From Capnocytophaga gingivalis ATCC 33624 (lineage in GTDB: Bacteria > Bacteroidota > Bacteroidia > Flavobacteriales > Flavobacteriaceae): DNA of 64,000 nt. Positions within the stretch are counted from its first letter, which is position 1. Each line of letters begins with the position of its first letter. The notes beneath the pieces are model-generated. The model saw nothing but the letters and a program-made list of their open reading frames with translations. It had not been told where the DNA came from and did not search any database. Where the stretch lies: assembly GCF_000174755.1 (NCBI RefSeq), contig NZ_ACLQ01000018.1, positions 62,001 through 126,000 of the forward strand, written 5' to 3'. The position numbers and the translations under genes were made by a program. Of the stretch, positions 35,285 to 43,838 are shown in pieces.

Positions 35285-36094
35285 ATGAAAATACACTTTA
35301 TTACTCAGGGAGAACCTTTTTTACAAGCCCTTATAGAGGGACTCTCTCCACTACATGAGGTGTCGGAGAGCGTCTCTGGGGCAATGCCTACCTCTGATAC
35401 AGAAGTGGTGGTTATAGCTCAAGATATCTCCACTTCCGATCCGCAATGGCAAAAAGCCCAAGAACTCCAGTTGCCTATTTATTCTTATGGAGCTTTCCTA
35501 TACCAACTTCATAAGCTAAAAACCCGAGTGGTTGTCACTGGCACCCAGGGTAGGGAAGAAATAGCGGCTATGGTACTACATACAATGGAATATTTCTCCA
35601 AAGAAATAGACTATTTTTTAGAAACGCCCATAGGGGATAAGCCTTCTTGTAGATTTTCTACAGGAGCGGAATTTGTTTTGATAGAAGGCAATGAATCCTA
35701 TAGTGAAGTGGATAAGGCTCCAATATTCCATACCTATGCACCTACCTTGGCTTTGGTTAGCCATATTGAGGAGACTTCAAAGGAGGTATATGCTGATTTT
35801 ATCAATACTATCACCAAAGGTGGAATCTTGGTGTATAATCAAGAAGATTCCCCGCTCTCTTCTATAGCAGAAGCTACAGAGAATCAACTACGACTCATGC
35901 CCTATGTCACTGCTGATTATATAGAAAATGGACAAACTACCTATCTTGTTACTCCTGAAGGGGAAATGCCTCTTATGATCTCAGGAAAGGAGAGGATGAA
36001 CTACCTATCAGGCGCTAAGTGGCTTTGCCAAAATCTTGGTATCGATGAGCAGGATTTCTATGAGGCAATGGCAACCTTTGAAAGTGAAGAGTGA
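35285..36094 (+). CDS. Degenerate, truncated Mpl/Mur ligase-like protein
   Basis: 269 residues, against about 450 for Mpl (UDP-MurNAc:tripeptide ligase) and MurC. The N-terminal domain (MKIHFITQGEP, IYSYGAFLYQL), the middle (ILVYNQEDSPL, TTYLVTPEGEMPL) and LGIDEQDFYEAMATF follow Mpl. But the P-loop reads GTQGREEIAAM where active enzymes have G(S/T)HGKTTT(T/S)M, so the Lys/Thr that bind ATP are lost. The usual WDH region is LVSHIEETSKEVY. The frame ends right after ATFESEE, where Mpl has FKGAxxRLE and the C-terminal ligase domain begins. I expect no ligase activity; a binding or regulatory role, or decay, are both possible. Minor terminator-like sequence follows (36096-36160). Confidence 0.75.
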   Translation: MKIHFITQGEPFLQALIEGLSPLHEVSESVSGAMPTSDTEVVVIAQDISTSDPQWQKAQELQLPIYSYGAFLYQLHKLKTRVVVTGTQGREEIAAMVLHTMEYFSKEIDYFLETPIGDKPSCRFSTGAEFVLIEGNESYSEVDKAPIFHTYAPTLALVSHIEETSKEVYADFINTITKGGILVYNQEDSPLSSIAEATENQLRLMPYVTADYIENGQTTYLVTPEGEMPLMISGKERMNYLSGAKWLCQNLGIDEQDFYEAMATFESEE

Positions 36095-36175
36095 AAAATG
36101 AAAAAGTGAAGAACTACCTTATAGTAATTCTTCACTTTTTACTTTTTATTCTTTGTTCTTTACTTTTAAATACGA

Positions 36176-37243
36176 TTATAAGGTATTTACATTATTGAGG
36201 TCTTCGAAGGCTTTCTTCACACGAGCTATGAAAGTCTTTTCTCCTTCTCTGAGCCATACACGAGGGTCATAGTACTTTTTATTAGGTACATCCGCTCCTT
36301 CAGGATTTCCTATCTGGCTTTGTAGGTAAGCGGCTTTGTTCTTCATATAGTCACGTACCCCTTCGGTGAAGGCATATTGTAGGTCGGTGTCTATATTCAT
36401 CTTAACTACCCCATAGCTAATTGCCTCACGGATTTCCTCGAGAGTAGAGCCTGAACCTCCGTGGAATACAAAGTCAATAGTGTTGTGTGCTACATTGTAT
36501 TTCTTAGAGATATACTCTTGTGAGTTTCTTAGGATCTTAGGGGTAAGTTTCACATTCCCTGGCTTGTATACACCGTGTACATTACCGAAAGCTGCTGCAA
36601 TGGTAAATTGTGGACTTACCTTGAGGAGCTCTTCGTAAGCATAAGCCACATCTTCAGGCTGGGTGTATAGGCGAGACTCATCCGCATCGGAGTTATCTAC
36701 TCCATCTTCTTCTCCTCCAGTGATACCAAGTTCTATCTCAAGCGTCATCCCCATTTTGCTCATACGCTCAAGGTATTTCTTACAGATTTCGATATTCTCT
36801 TTCAGTGGTTCCTCTGAAAGGTCAATCATGTGAGAACTGAAAAGAGGCTTGCCAGTAGCCTTGAAATGTTCCTCAGAGGCATCCAATAGCCCATCTATCC
36901 AAGGAAGCAATTTCTTAGCACAGTGGTCAGTATGTAGGATAACTGTAGCTCCATAAGCTTCAGCTAACTGGTGTACTTGCTTGGCCCCTACGATAGCCCC
37001 TAATATAGCGGCTTTTTGACCTTCGTTGGAAAGACCCTTGCCTGCCATAAATTGAGCTCCTCCGTTGGAGAATTGGATAATTACGGGTGCTTTCATAGCC
37101 ACAGCAGCTTCCAATACACCATTGATACTGTTAGAACTGATAACATTTGCTGCGGGGAGGGCAAATCCTTTTTGCTTTGCATATTGGAAAATCTCTTGCA
37201 CTTCTTTTCCTACTGCAACTCCTGGTTTAATGTTGTGATTCAT
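36176..37243 (-). CDS. fba: Class II fructose-bisphosphate aldolase
   Basis: 355 residues from the ATG at 37243 (MNHNIKPGVAVGKEVQEIF); the ORF to 37279 overlaps the promoter. Splits fructose-1,6-bisphosphate in glycolysis/gluconeogenesis. Zn-binding and catalytic motifs: VILHTDHCAKK, EIELGITGGEEDGVDN, FGNVHGVYKPGNVKL (Zn-binding His), FHGGSGS and NIDTDLQYAF. Length and GEEDGVD loop match the E. coli-type class IIA enzymes. Confidence 0.95.
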   Translation of the reverse strand: MNHNIKPGVAVGKEVQEIFQYAKQKGFALPAANVISSNSINGVLEAAVAMKAPVIIQFSNGGAQFMAGKGLSNEGQKAAILGAIVGAKQVHQLAEAYGATVILHTDHCAKKLLPWIDGLLDASEEHFKATGKPLFSSHMIDLSEEPLKENIEICKKYLERMSKMGMTLEIELGITGGEEDGVDNSDADESRLYTQPEDVAYAYEELLKVSPQFTIAAAFGNVHGVYKPGNVKLTPKILRNSQEYISKKYNVAHNTIDFVFHGGSGSTLEEIREAISYGVVKMNIDTDLQYAFTEGVRDYMKNKAAYLQSQIGNPEGADVPNKKYYDPRVWLREGEKTFIARVKKAFEDLNNVNTL

Positions 37244-37265
37244 GGTATTACTTTTAAAATTGCCA

Positions 37266-37273
37266 CAAATGTA
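37266..37273 (-). promoter_or_regulatory. -7 promoter box for fba
   Basis: Minus-strand TACATTTG, 22 bases upstream of the start. Confidence 0.55.
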
Positions 37274-37310
37274 ATACATTTTCTTTAAAGAGAAAAATAT
37301 ATTTAGGAAA

Positions 37311-39653
37311 TTACCCTAAAAATAATTTACTGACATTACCTTGCCCTGCCCATTGCATATCATAGACTTCATCGGCAAGGGAAGGGTCATCTACTTGTTG
37401 TAGACCTTGTGCCTCAGCCTTGATCGCCAGTAGGTTACCGATAGTGAGCTTGCTATTGAGTTTCTCTAAGAGGGTTTTTACCCCAATTATAGAAAGTGCT
37501 TGCACTACTTGTCCTTGGAAAGGGAGCTCCATCCAGATAATCTCTTTAGCCTCTACATCCAACACTCCAAAAAGGAGTCCCTTCTGTAAGGGCTGAGTAA
37601 TACGCACCTGATGAATCACCGCAGAAGGGTCATAAGCAACCCCTGTACGTTCGGATACTTTCATCTTATGCTTACTATCCATCCAACCTACGACTAAGTT
37701 AGGCGACAAAGCACCATTGGAATACGCATTGCAGGTAAAAAGTACATATTTAGCCTTGTGCTGGCGTAGGGTATTGACATCAATATTGATATACTCGGCC
37801 GTACCTACCTTATCAGGAATACTGCGGATATCCCCACTATGCTGGCAACCTAAGGTGGTAAGATTGTGGAAATAGCAGATGTCTGTTCTGTCTTTATAGA
37901 CAATACGGCAGGACAAGTCCATATCCAAGTGTTGAGCTGGCAGGTCTTTCCCCCATTGCATAAAAAGGCGTATTTCGTTGCCCTCCAATGGGAAGTGGGT
38001 ACCCATAAGGGTGGCATTAAAGTCATGTACATTATTACTTCTATCCCCTATAGGTAATGGAATATGATAGAGTTGTGGGTCTATATAGATAGATTGGTTC
38101 TTGTTTTCTTCCTTAGCAAACTGACGTTGGATGCTCCATAAGCAAAGGTCTTCTATCTTAGCTTTCATCTCAGCCAATTGCTCCTCATTATAGCTTCCGA
38201 CAACCAAAGGGTGCTTAGGGATTTCTACTCGAGTTCCTAAAATAGTCTGTACGCTGCGTTTACCTTCTTTGCTAAAGTACAAATCGGCATACATATTCAG
38301 GGTAAAGAGTAGGCGAGTAGGCACTTGGTCTATGATTTCCTTGAAAGCCTCAAGTGTCTCGTCAGCTCCCAGCCAAAGCATACAAGCAAAGAGAGAACGA
38401 GCAAAGACCCCAGGACGCTGTTTAAGCAAGGAAAAAGCCTTTTCACTATCCATGTTTAGGTAGGCGGTATTAAGCTCAGCTTGCCATACACTATAACGCT
38501 CATTATAGAATACGTCCAAAAGGGTAGCAAGCTTTTCAAAGCCCTTCTTTTTGCTGTATTCTGCCAAACGTAAGGCACGGATAAAGCGCACCCACATCTC
38601 ACGCTTAGGATGCATAATCTCACAAGCCTTTTCTGCTGAAAGCGGTAAGGCATTGAGCCAACGAGCTACGCGAGCACATTCTTGGCGGGAGTACTTGAGC
38701 TTGAGTTCTTTTTGTGCTCTTTCTTTGGCAGAGAGGTGCTTGTCTAAAGATTTGGTAATATGGCTGTGATTTAGCGCTTCTTTCTTGATGATAGTCTTAG
38801 GCTCTACGATTTGTAAAAAACTGGTTTTTTTATACCACAAATAGCGCAATATATCGGTAGGAGAGCTAAAACAAGCACCCGCTTCCGCTTCCTTACCTTG
38901 AGCAATATAGTTATCTACTACCAAGACAAGGGTTTCCTTCATACCAATATGAGTCTGGGGATCCACCGAGAAATAAGGTAATAGCAATTTAAGCGAATCT
39001 GCCTGAGTGGCATCCAAGGCTGTTTTTGAGCTTAGTAGGTTTTGGAAAAAGGTATTCGCTTCTGCTTCACGCCATAGATCAAGGATTTTGAGTTTGCTGC
39101 CTTGCTCGGTATGTTCTATCTTACCTATCTCAAAAGGGGTTCCACAGAAAGGACAGCCATTGTAGCGCCACAAAGGGAAGGTGCCATAAGGGATATAGTG
39201 CCCACAGGCTAAAAAACGCTCATGCTTATGGGTGAAATATTCTCTATTGTAGTCCTTAATATCGTTTGCTTCGTAGTAATCATCATAATCATACCAATAG
39301 CTGACATAGTTGTCAGACTTTATCAAATCAGGATATTGATTATAGAAAGCGGTGATAAGGTGATCAATGAAGCTTTCCCCTGTAGGCACTTCCCAATTCT
39401 TGATAAGGGGTGCCCAGTTGAGTTTTACATTCAGTACCTCTTTTATCACCTTGACAACTGACTGACGATACTCATTGGTAGTACCATTGATAGCGTGCAA
39501 AAGCTCTTCAGTAACCCCAAAACCATGTTGGCGTAGGGCAGCTACTAGTTCCAAGGTACCTGGCTGTATGGCTCTTTGTGAGACCATACTATCAGGAATA
39601 TAAAGGGTGTTTTGCCTAAGGGCAACTTTTTGTATGTTGATTGTTTTTCCCAT
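37311..39653 (-). CDS. Large RING/TerD-like protein (MXAN_6230/SCO0854-like)
   Basis: 780 residues from the ATG at 39653 (MGKTINIQKVALRQ). The open frame continues to 39854, but that part is translated tRNA, so I reject it. About residues 135-170 carry a zinc ribbon/RING-like motif (CGHYIPYGTFPLWRYNGCPFCG). The middle is helical repeats. The C-terminal ~230 residues resemble a TerD/cAMP-binding-like domain: DLPAQHLDMDLSCRIVYKDR, HNLTTLGCQHSGDI, AEYINIDVNTL. This matches my memory of the MXAN_6230/SCO0854 family, whose function is unknown. It probably shares the tRNA's promoter. Confidence 0.6.
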   Translation of the reverse strand: MGKTINIQKVALRQNTLYIPDSMVSQRAIQPGTLELVAALRQHGFGVTEELLHAINGTTNEYRQSVVKVIKEVLNVKLNWAPLIKNWEVPTGESFIDHLITAFYNQYPDLIKSDNYVSYWYDYDDYYEANDIKDYNREYFTHKHERFLACGHYIPYGTFPLWRYNGCPFCGTPFEIGKIEHTEQGSKLKILDLWREAEANTFFQNLLSSKTALDATQADSLKLLLPYFSVDPQTHIGMKETLVLVVDNYIAQGKEAEAGACFSSPTDILRYLWYKKTSFLQIVEPKTIIKKEALNHSHITKSLDKHLSAKERAQKELKLKYSRQECARVARWLNALPLSAEKACEIMHPKREMWVRFIRALRLAEYSKKKGFEKLATLLDVFYNERYSVWQAELNTAYLNMDSEKAFSLLKQRPGVFARSLFACMLWLGADETLEAFKEIIDQVPTRLLFTLNMYADLYFSKEGKRSVQTILGTRVEIPKHPLVVGSYNEEQLAEMKAKIEDLCLWSIQRQFAKEENKNQSIYIDPQLYHIPLPIGDRSNNVHDFNATLMGTHFPLEGNEIRLFMQWGKDLPAQHLDMDLSCRIVYKDRTDICYFHNLTTLGCQHSGDIRSIPDKVGTAEYINIDVNTLRQHKAKYVLFTCNAYSNGALSPNLVVGWMDSKHKMKVSERTGVAYDPSAVIHQVRITQPLQKGLLFGVLDVEAKEIIWMELPFQGQVVQALSIIGVKTLLEKLNSKLTIGNLLAIKAEAQGLQQVDDPSLADEVYDMQWAGQGNVSKLFLG

Positions 39654-39749
39654 AGTGTGATACAATAAAAAAAGAAAGGTAATCACAGAAGTAAATCTTA
39701 ACCTAAAAGAGAGAAGTAACTTCTGTTTGACCTTTCTTAGTTGTTTTTG

Positions 39750-39869
39750 TAGGACAGGTGGGACTCGAACCCACAACCCGGGAGTTAGAAGCTCAGAAGT
39801 AAATGGTAATTGACCTCGCATGGAAATAATCTTACCATTACCTGCTCTACCCAATTGAGCTACTGTCCT
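39750..39869 (-). tRNA. tRNA-Arg(UCU) carrying a 46-nt insertion in its anticodon stem
   Basis: On the minus strand: acceptor AGGACAG/CTGTCCT (7 bp), D arm GCTC-AATTGGGTA-GAGC, loop CTTCTAA with anticodon TCT, 3' anticodon strand CTCCC, variable GGGTT, T arm GTGGG-TTCGAGT-CCCAC, discriminator A, no encoded CCA. The 5' anticodon strand GGGAG is split as GG...GAG by 46 extra bases at 39795-39840. Without these the gene is a perfect 74-nt tRNA. The insert has an 8-bp inverted repeat AATGGTAA/TTACCATT and can form a hairpin. Either a broken tRNA, or one with an unusual extra arm or intron. Identity is firm; function is open. Confidence 0.85.
39795..39840 (-). other. 46-nt insertion inside the tRNA-Arg
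   Basis: The insert starts TAATGGTAAG and ends ATTTACTTCT when read with the tRNA. The 8-bp inverted repeat AATGGTAA/TTACCATT is near both ends. There is no target duplication and the boundary cannot slide. It does not look like a group I or II intron (far too short) and I see no other copy in this window. Confidence 0.8.
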
Positions 39870-39921
39870 AATATGTTATAAATTTGTTTTGTTATAGAGG
39901 TTCTTTTTCTCTTTCTGGGTG

Positions 39922-39929
39922 CAAAGTTA
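39922..39929 (-). promoter_or_regulatory. -7 promoter box for the tRNA-Arg unit
   Basis: Minus-strand TAACTTTG, 52 bases upstream of the tRNA 5' end; reads into the tRNA and possibly the large downstream gene. Confidence 0.6.
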
Positions 39930-40005
39930 CAACCCTATTACGCAATGTTTTTGCGTAGTTGTAAGAAAAAGATGTAATTAACAAAAATATAACAATTATA
40001 TTAGT

Positions 40006-40827
40006 TTACACCGCCACATTAAAATCCCTAAGAGCCTCATTGAGAGAGGTTTTTAGGTCGGTAGAGGCTTTGCGTTGGCCAATGATAAGGGCGCAGGGAA
40101 CCTGATAAGCGCCAGCAGGGAATTGCTTGGTATAGCTACCAGGGATTACCACGGAGCGGGCAGGGACATAGCCCTTGTATGCTACAGGTTTTTCGCCTGT
40201 TACATCTATAATCTTGGTGGAGGCAGTCAGTACTACATTGGCACCTAAGACAGCTTCTTTCTCTACACGTACACCTTCTACAATGATGGAGCGAGATCCT
40301 AAGAAAGCTCCATCTTCTATGATTACAGGGGCTGCTTGCAAGGGCTCCAACACTCCTCCGATACCTACCCCTCCACTGATGTGCACATTCTTTCCTACTT
40401 GGGCACAACTACCCACTGTAGCCCATGTATCTACCATGGTACCACTATCCACATAAGCTCCGATATTTACATAGGAAGGCATCAGTACAACTCCTGAAGC
40501 TAAAAAAGCCCCACGACGTGCGGTAGCAGGAGGTACTACACGTACACCCTTGTCTTCGTAATTATGCTTGAGGGGAATCTTGTCATAGTATTCGAAGATA
40601 CCTACCTCTTTGGTTTCCATTTTGCGGAAAGGAAAGTATAGAATAACTGCTTTCTTTATCCATTCGTGTACTTGCCATCCCTTATCAGAGGGAGTGGCTA
40701 CTCGGAGTTCTCCACGATCAAGCAAGTCTATGGTTGCATCAATGGCATTCATGGTGACCTCGTCGGAGAGGAGACGGCGGTTTTCCCATGCATTCTCTAT
40801 TTTCTCTTGTAAAGTTTTTATATTCAT
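40006..40827 (-). CDS. dapD: Tetrahydrodipicolinate N-succinyltransferase
   Basis: 273 residues. Succinylates tetrahydrodipicolinate in the lysine/meso-DAP pathway that feeds peptidoglycan. Left-handed beta helix with hexapeptide units: YVNIGAYVDSGTMVDTWATVGS, CAQVGKNVHISGGVGIGGVLEPL, FLGSRSIIVEGV. The C-terminal KQFPAGAYQVPCALIIGQR and N-terminal helices (ENRRLLSDEVTMNAIDATID) fit DapD, of 270-275 residues. Single-gene unit with its own promoter. Confidence 0.95.
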   Translation of the reverse strand: MNIKTLQEKIENAWENRRLLSDEVTMNAIDATIDLLDRGELRVATPSDKGWQVHEWIKKAVILYFPFRKMETKEVGIFEYYDKIPLKHNYEDKGVRVVPPATARRGAFLASGVVLMPSYVNIGAYVDSGTMVDTWATVGSCAQVGKNVHISGGVGIGGVLEPLQAAPVIIEDGAFLGSRSIIVEGVRVEKEAVLGANVVLTASTKIIDVTGEKPVAYKGYVPARSVVIPGSYTKQFPAGAYQVPCALIIGQRKASTDLKTSLNEALRDFNVAV

Positions 40828-40849
40828 AAGTAATCAGTTATTGTTTATG

Positions 40850-40857
40850 CAAAGATA
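40850..40857 (-). promoter_or_regulatory. -7 promoter box for dapD
   Basis: Minus-strand TATCTTTG, 22 bases upstream of the dapD ATG. Confidence 0.6.
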
Positions 40858-40904
40858 ATAAATCCAATGATTGATGGAGTAATGTTTAATGATTAATTAA
40901 CGCT

Positions 40905-41450
40905 CTATGATTGGTATATCAGGTGCTTGTAGGGAGCTCCTGCTAACATTTTCATATCCGCATAGGCAAATCCCATTCGCTGGTATAGTTTTTCCGCTTG
41001 GGGGTTCTCCATGGATACTAATAGTCCTATAGTTTCTCCCTTGAGCTGTTCCTTGAGGTGAAGCAGTAGGGAGGAGCCTATTCCTTTGCCTTGTACTTTT
41101 GGCGACACACTTAGGGTATCTATATAATATTCCCCTGCCTGAGTCTCAGGCTCCAAGCGGATATGATGTCCGTAGGAGGAATGAACAAAGTCAAATACTG
41201 TTTGAGAGAGCGTGGCTATATGTGCTCCATTGTAATAGACCAATGAACCAAGAATCTGATTGTCCTTTTCGTAGACCAATGTATTCTCATAAGAATACTG
41301 GTTGTTTTTTTGGATAAAAAGTCTTTCCAAGAATCGGGTGGCCTCCTTGGGGTCATTTCGATTTATAAGCTTGAAAACAATGTCAGACATGGCCTGAAAC
41401 ATAAGGGGAGCTACAGAGGGAGCATCCTGGGGAAAAGCAGTTCGTATCAT
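40905..41450 (-). CDS. GNAT family N-acetyltransferase
   Basis: 181 residues. Motif A is clear: TLSVSPKVQGKGIGSSLLLHL (acetyl-CoA loop QGKGIG), followed by GLLVSMENPQAEKLYQRMGF (motif B). The N-terminus MIRTAFPQDAPSVAPLM is usual for this superfamily. Substrate unknown. Its ATG overlaps the stop of the TonB-like gene by 4 bases, so it is the last gene of the truB operon. Confidence 0.85.
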   Translation of the reverse strand: MIRTAFPQDAPSVAPLMFQAMSDIVFKLINRNDPKEATRFLERLFIQKNNQYSYENTLVYEKDNQILGSLVYYNGAHIATLSQTVFDFVHSSYGHHIRLEPETQAGEYYIDTLSVSPKVQGKGIGSSLLLHLKEQLKGETIGLLVSMENPQAEKLYQRMGFAYADMKMLAGAPYKHLIYQS

Positions 41451-42211
41451 TGAAATAAATAGGTAATGGTTCCGATTTGTTTGATCTTGCTATCCTTGTT
41501 AAAGCGAGCTTTTCGCGCGTAATAGATAGCATTGTCTATCAAGCATCCATTGGCTGTAGAAGAAGCACTTTTGTTGTAGGAGGCTTCTATGACATGTCCT
41601 TGTCCATCTACAGTGATATTGATAACTACCTTACCCGAAGCATCGCACGTATATACAGGATTAGGTAGTTCAGAGACAGCATCTCTTCCTACCAAGGAGT
41701 AGGAAATAAGAGTACGCTTATTGGCTTTCTTATCTTTAGGCTGGGCTTTGTATTTCTCTAATTCCTTGAAAGACATTCCATCATTGACCTTGTGAGGTTC
41801 TACCTTAGGCGGTTCAGTACCTTCGCCTTCTTCAGGGCTATTTTCGCCTTCTCCAGAGGCGTTTTCAGCCTCTTGTTTGGCCAAGAGATCATCCAAGGTC
41901 TCGAGATCCTCGGCTTGTTTTATACGTGAATCGGCTTCGTTGTAGGCGCGGGTAGTTACTTGGGAGTTGTCAGCGGGTTTGTCTTCCTCTGTTTGGGGAT
42001 CTTCGAGTTTTTCTTGTTCTTCCAATAGCTTAGTGATTTCTTCTGTGGAAGGTACTTCAAGCCATATCTCTTCGGGCTTGTTGTTCACTCTTACAATAAT
42101 GAAAGAAACCAATATACAGAGCATGATTGAGAGGGTGATGACAAAGGCTGTTTCTTGCCGTGACATCCCTAAGGATTGGAATTCGCGTTTGAGGAATTGT
42201 GTTAGTTTCAT
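41447..42211 (-). CDS. TonB-like energy transducer
   Basis: 254 residues. One N-terminal membrane helix (about 24-42, FVITLSIMLCILVSFIIV), then a long acidic/proline linker (EEQEKLEDPQTEEDKPADNS, EGENSPEEGEGTEPPKVEPH), then a TonB-C-like domain (about 165-254: NPVYTCDASGKVVINITVDGQGHVIEAS, ARKARFNKDSKIKQIGTITY). The CTGKVVI type end resembles Bacteroidota TonB-family periplasmic proteins more than E. coli TonB. Overlaps truB and the GNAT gene by 4 bases each. Confidence 0.8.
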   Translation of the reverse strand: MKLTQFLKREFQSLGMSRQETAFVITLSIMLCILVSFIIVRVNNKPEEIWLEVPSTEEITKLLEEQEKLEDPQTEEDKPADNSQVTTRAYNEADSRIKQAEDLETLDDLLAKQEAENASGEGENSPEEGEGTEPPKVEPHKVNDGMSFKELEKYKAQPKDKKANKRTLISYSLVGRDAVSELPNPVYTCDASGKVVINITVDGQGHVIEASYNKSASSTANGCLIDNAIYYARKARFNKDSKIKQIGTITYLFQ

Positions 42212-42897
42212 ATGTTGGTATTTAAAAGTTCTACAAAAGCATCGGGGGATAGGGCATCTGCAACGGAATGATTTCCTATCTGAGTGCGTCTGAGTGAGGT
42301 TAAGTGGGCACCACTTCCTAGGGCTTTTCCTATGTCATGAGCTAAGGAGCGTATATAAGTACCTTTGCTACAGTGCACTTCAAAGGAAAGGGTATTCTCT
42401 CCTGAAGGAGTGAGAGCTAAAGAATGAATGGTAATTTCTCTTTCTGGTATTTCGGTAACTTCTCCTTTGCGAGCCAGTTCATACAGGCGTTTCCCGTCTT
42501 TCTTAATAGCTGAAAATAGGGGTGGGGCTTGTAGGAGCACCCCAGTGAATTGCATTCTTACTTGCTCTATTAGTTCTTCTGTGATATGAGAGGTTGCAAA
42601 GCGAGCGTCTATCTCAGTTTCCAAATCATACGAGGGAGTAGTCGCTCCCAAGGCGATAGTACCAGTATAGGTCTTGGGGGCATCCTGTAGGGACGAAATC
42701 AGCTTGGTATGCTTCCCTGTACATAGGATAAGCAAACCAGTAGCCAAAGGGTCGAGAGTGCCTGCATGGCCTATTTTGAACTTTTTTAAGTGGTATTTTT
42801 TGATGATAGCCCATTTGAGCTTATTGACCGCTTGAAAAGAACTCCAGTGCAAAGGCTTGTCTATCAGTATAGTTGTCCCTTCTATAAGCGTATTCAT
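42208..42897 (-). CDS. truB: tRNA pseudouridine(55) synthase TruB
   Basis: 229 residues; isomerises U55 in the T-loop of tRNAs. The motif IGHAGTLDPLATGLLILCTG contains the catalytic Asp49; PLFSAIKKDGKRLYELAR and VHCSKGTYIRSLAHDIG are the other family blocks. It lacks the C-terminal PUA domain found in E. coli TruB, normal for many Bacteroidota. First gene of a truB-tonB-GNAT operon with ATGA overlaps. Confidence 0.95.
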   Translation of the reverse strand: MNTLIEGTTILIDKPLHWSSFQAVNKLKWAIIKKYHLKKFKIGHAGTLDPLATGLLILCTGKHTKLISSLQDAPKTYTGTIALGATTPSYDLETEIDARFATSHITEELIEQVRMQFTGVLLQAPPLFSAIKKDGKRLYELARKGEVTEIPEREITIHSLALTPSGENTLSFEVHCSKGTYIRSLAHDIGKALGSGAHLTSLRRTQIGNHSVADALSPDAFVELLNTNI

Positions 42898-42932
42898 CCT
42901 TGAAAATATTTGTATGATATTAAAAACTGTGG

Positions 42933-42940
42933 CAAAAATA
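42933..42940 (-). promoter_or_regulatory. -7 promoter box for the truB operon
   Basis: Minus-strand TATTTTTG, 35 bases upstream of the truB ATG. Confidence 0.5.
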
Positions 42941-43164
42941 CATTTATTTTTTTAATTCTTGATATTTTTCTTGAAATAATTTGTTAGATGGACGAGTGAA
43001 CAGCCGTTGGTCGCAGGTACTTAATGGTTGCTTCTTGTCCTTTAGGAAAACAAAAAAGTAATCTTTGAAAAATCGGACATATAAGTGTTAAAATATCTTT
43101 ATTTAGAATAAGAATAAAATACTGAAAAAAGCTATTTTCATTTTGTAGAATGAAAGAAAACACC
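42941..43164. other. Divergent intergenic region between truB and nrfH
   Basis: About 300 bases from the truB start to the nrfH start. Apart from the two promoter boxes I see only a G/C-richer patch at 43000-43040 (CAGCCGTTGGTCGCAGG) with no clear function, and AT-rich sequence. A regulator site for anaerobic control might lie here, but I see no FNR/Crp-like palindrome. Confidence 0.4.
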
Positions 43165-43172
43165 TATTTTTG
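43165..43172 (+). promoter_or_regulatory. -7 promoter box for the nrf operon
   Basis: TATTTTTG, 31 bases before the ATG at 43204. It lies within the longer open frame beginning at 43150 and so favours the shorter NrfH. Confidence 0.6.
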
Positions 43173-43203
43173 CAGCAGAAAAGATATAAAAACAAAAATC
43201 AAA

Positions 43204-43806
43204 ATGGCAACGTCTTCTAATGAAAGCAATCTTAAAAAAAATAAAATTTTTAAGTATCTGATTCCTTCTTTAGTAGGGATTGTGATAGGCTTGTGTGGGT
43301 ATATATTCTACCTTTCCAAGGCGCATTCCTATCTTTCTGATGATCCTAAAGCATGTGTGAACTGCCATATTATGGAGCCAGAATATGCCACTTGGTTGCA
43401 TTCTTCACATGGACGTAATACAGTGTGTAATGATTGTCATGTGCCTCATGATAATGTATTTCGTAAGTATTACTTCAAGGCTAATGATGGACTTAGGCAT
43501 GCTACTATGTTCACCTTCCGTATGGAACCTCAAGTGATTAAGATGCATGCTCCAGGGCAGAAGGTAGTACAAGAGAACTGTATTCGCTGTCATAGTACGC
43601 TTGTCAGTGAAGTGAGGTTAGGTAAGGTAACGGCTCCTATGGCGCACGCTGACAATGGAAAACTCTGCTGGGATTGTCACCGAGAAGTGCCTCATAGTCG
43701 TGTAAGAGGGCTCAATGCAGCGCCATCGTCTCCAGTTCCTATCATTGATGATATGGGTGAGAATACTCCTCAATGGATACAAGACTTAGTAAAAGATAAA
43801 AAATAA
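43204..43806 (+). CDS. nrfH: NrfH, tetraheme quinol-oxidising subunit of nitrite reductase
   Basis: 200 residues from ATG 43204. One membrane anchor (about 18-37, LIPSLVGIVIGLCGYIF), then four CxxCH motifs at 51-55, 75-79, 126-130 and 155-159. The first continues as CHIM, giving the methionine ligand of heme 1 known from NrfH. It passes electrons from menaquinol in the membrane to NrfA in the periplasm. Stop is 32 bases before the nrfA ATG. Confidence 0.95.
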   Translation: MATSSNESNLKKNKIFKYLIPSLVGIVIGLCGYIFYLSKAHSYLSDDPKACVNCHIMEPEYATWLHSSHGRNTVCNDCHVPHDNVFRKYYFKANDGLRHATMFTFRMEPQVIKMHAPGQKVVQENCIRCHSTLVSEVRLGKVTAPMAHADNGKLCWDCHREVPHSRVRGLNAAPSSPVPIIDDMGENTPQWIQDLVKDKK

Positions 43807-43838
43807 TTGATATAAAAACAAAACTAATTGATACAACG

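Noticed and set aside
39654-39854. N-terminal extension of the RING/TerD-like protein through the tRNA
   Set aside because: It translates the minus strand of tRNA-Arg; the ATG at 39653 with a normal protein start is enough.
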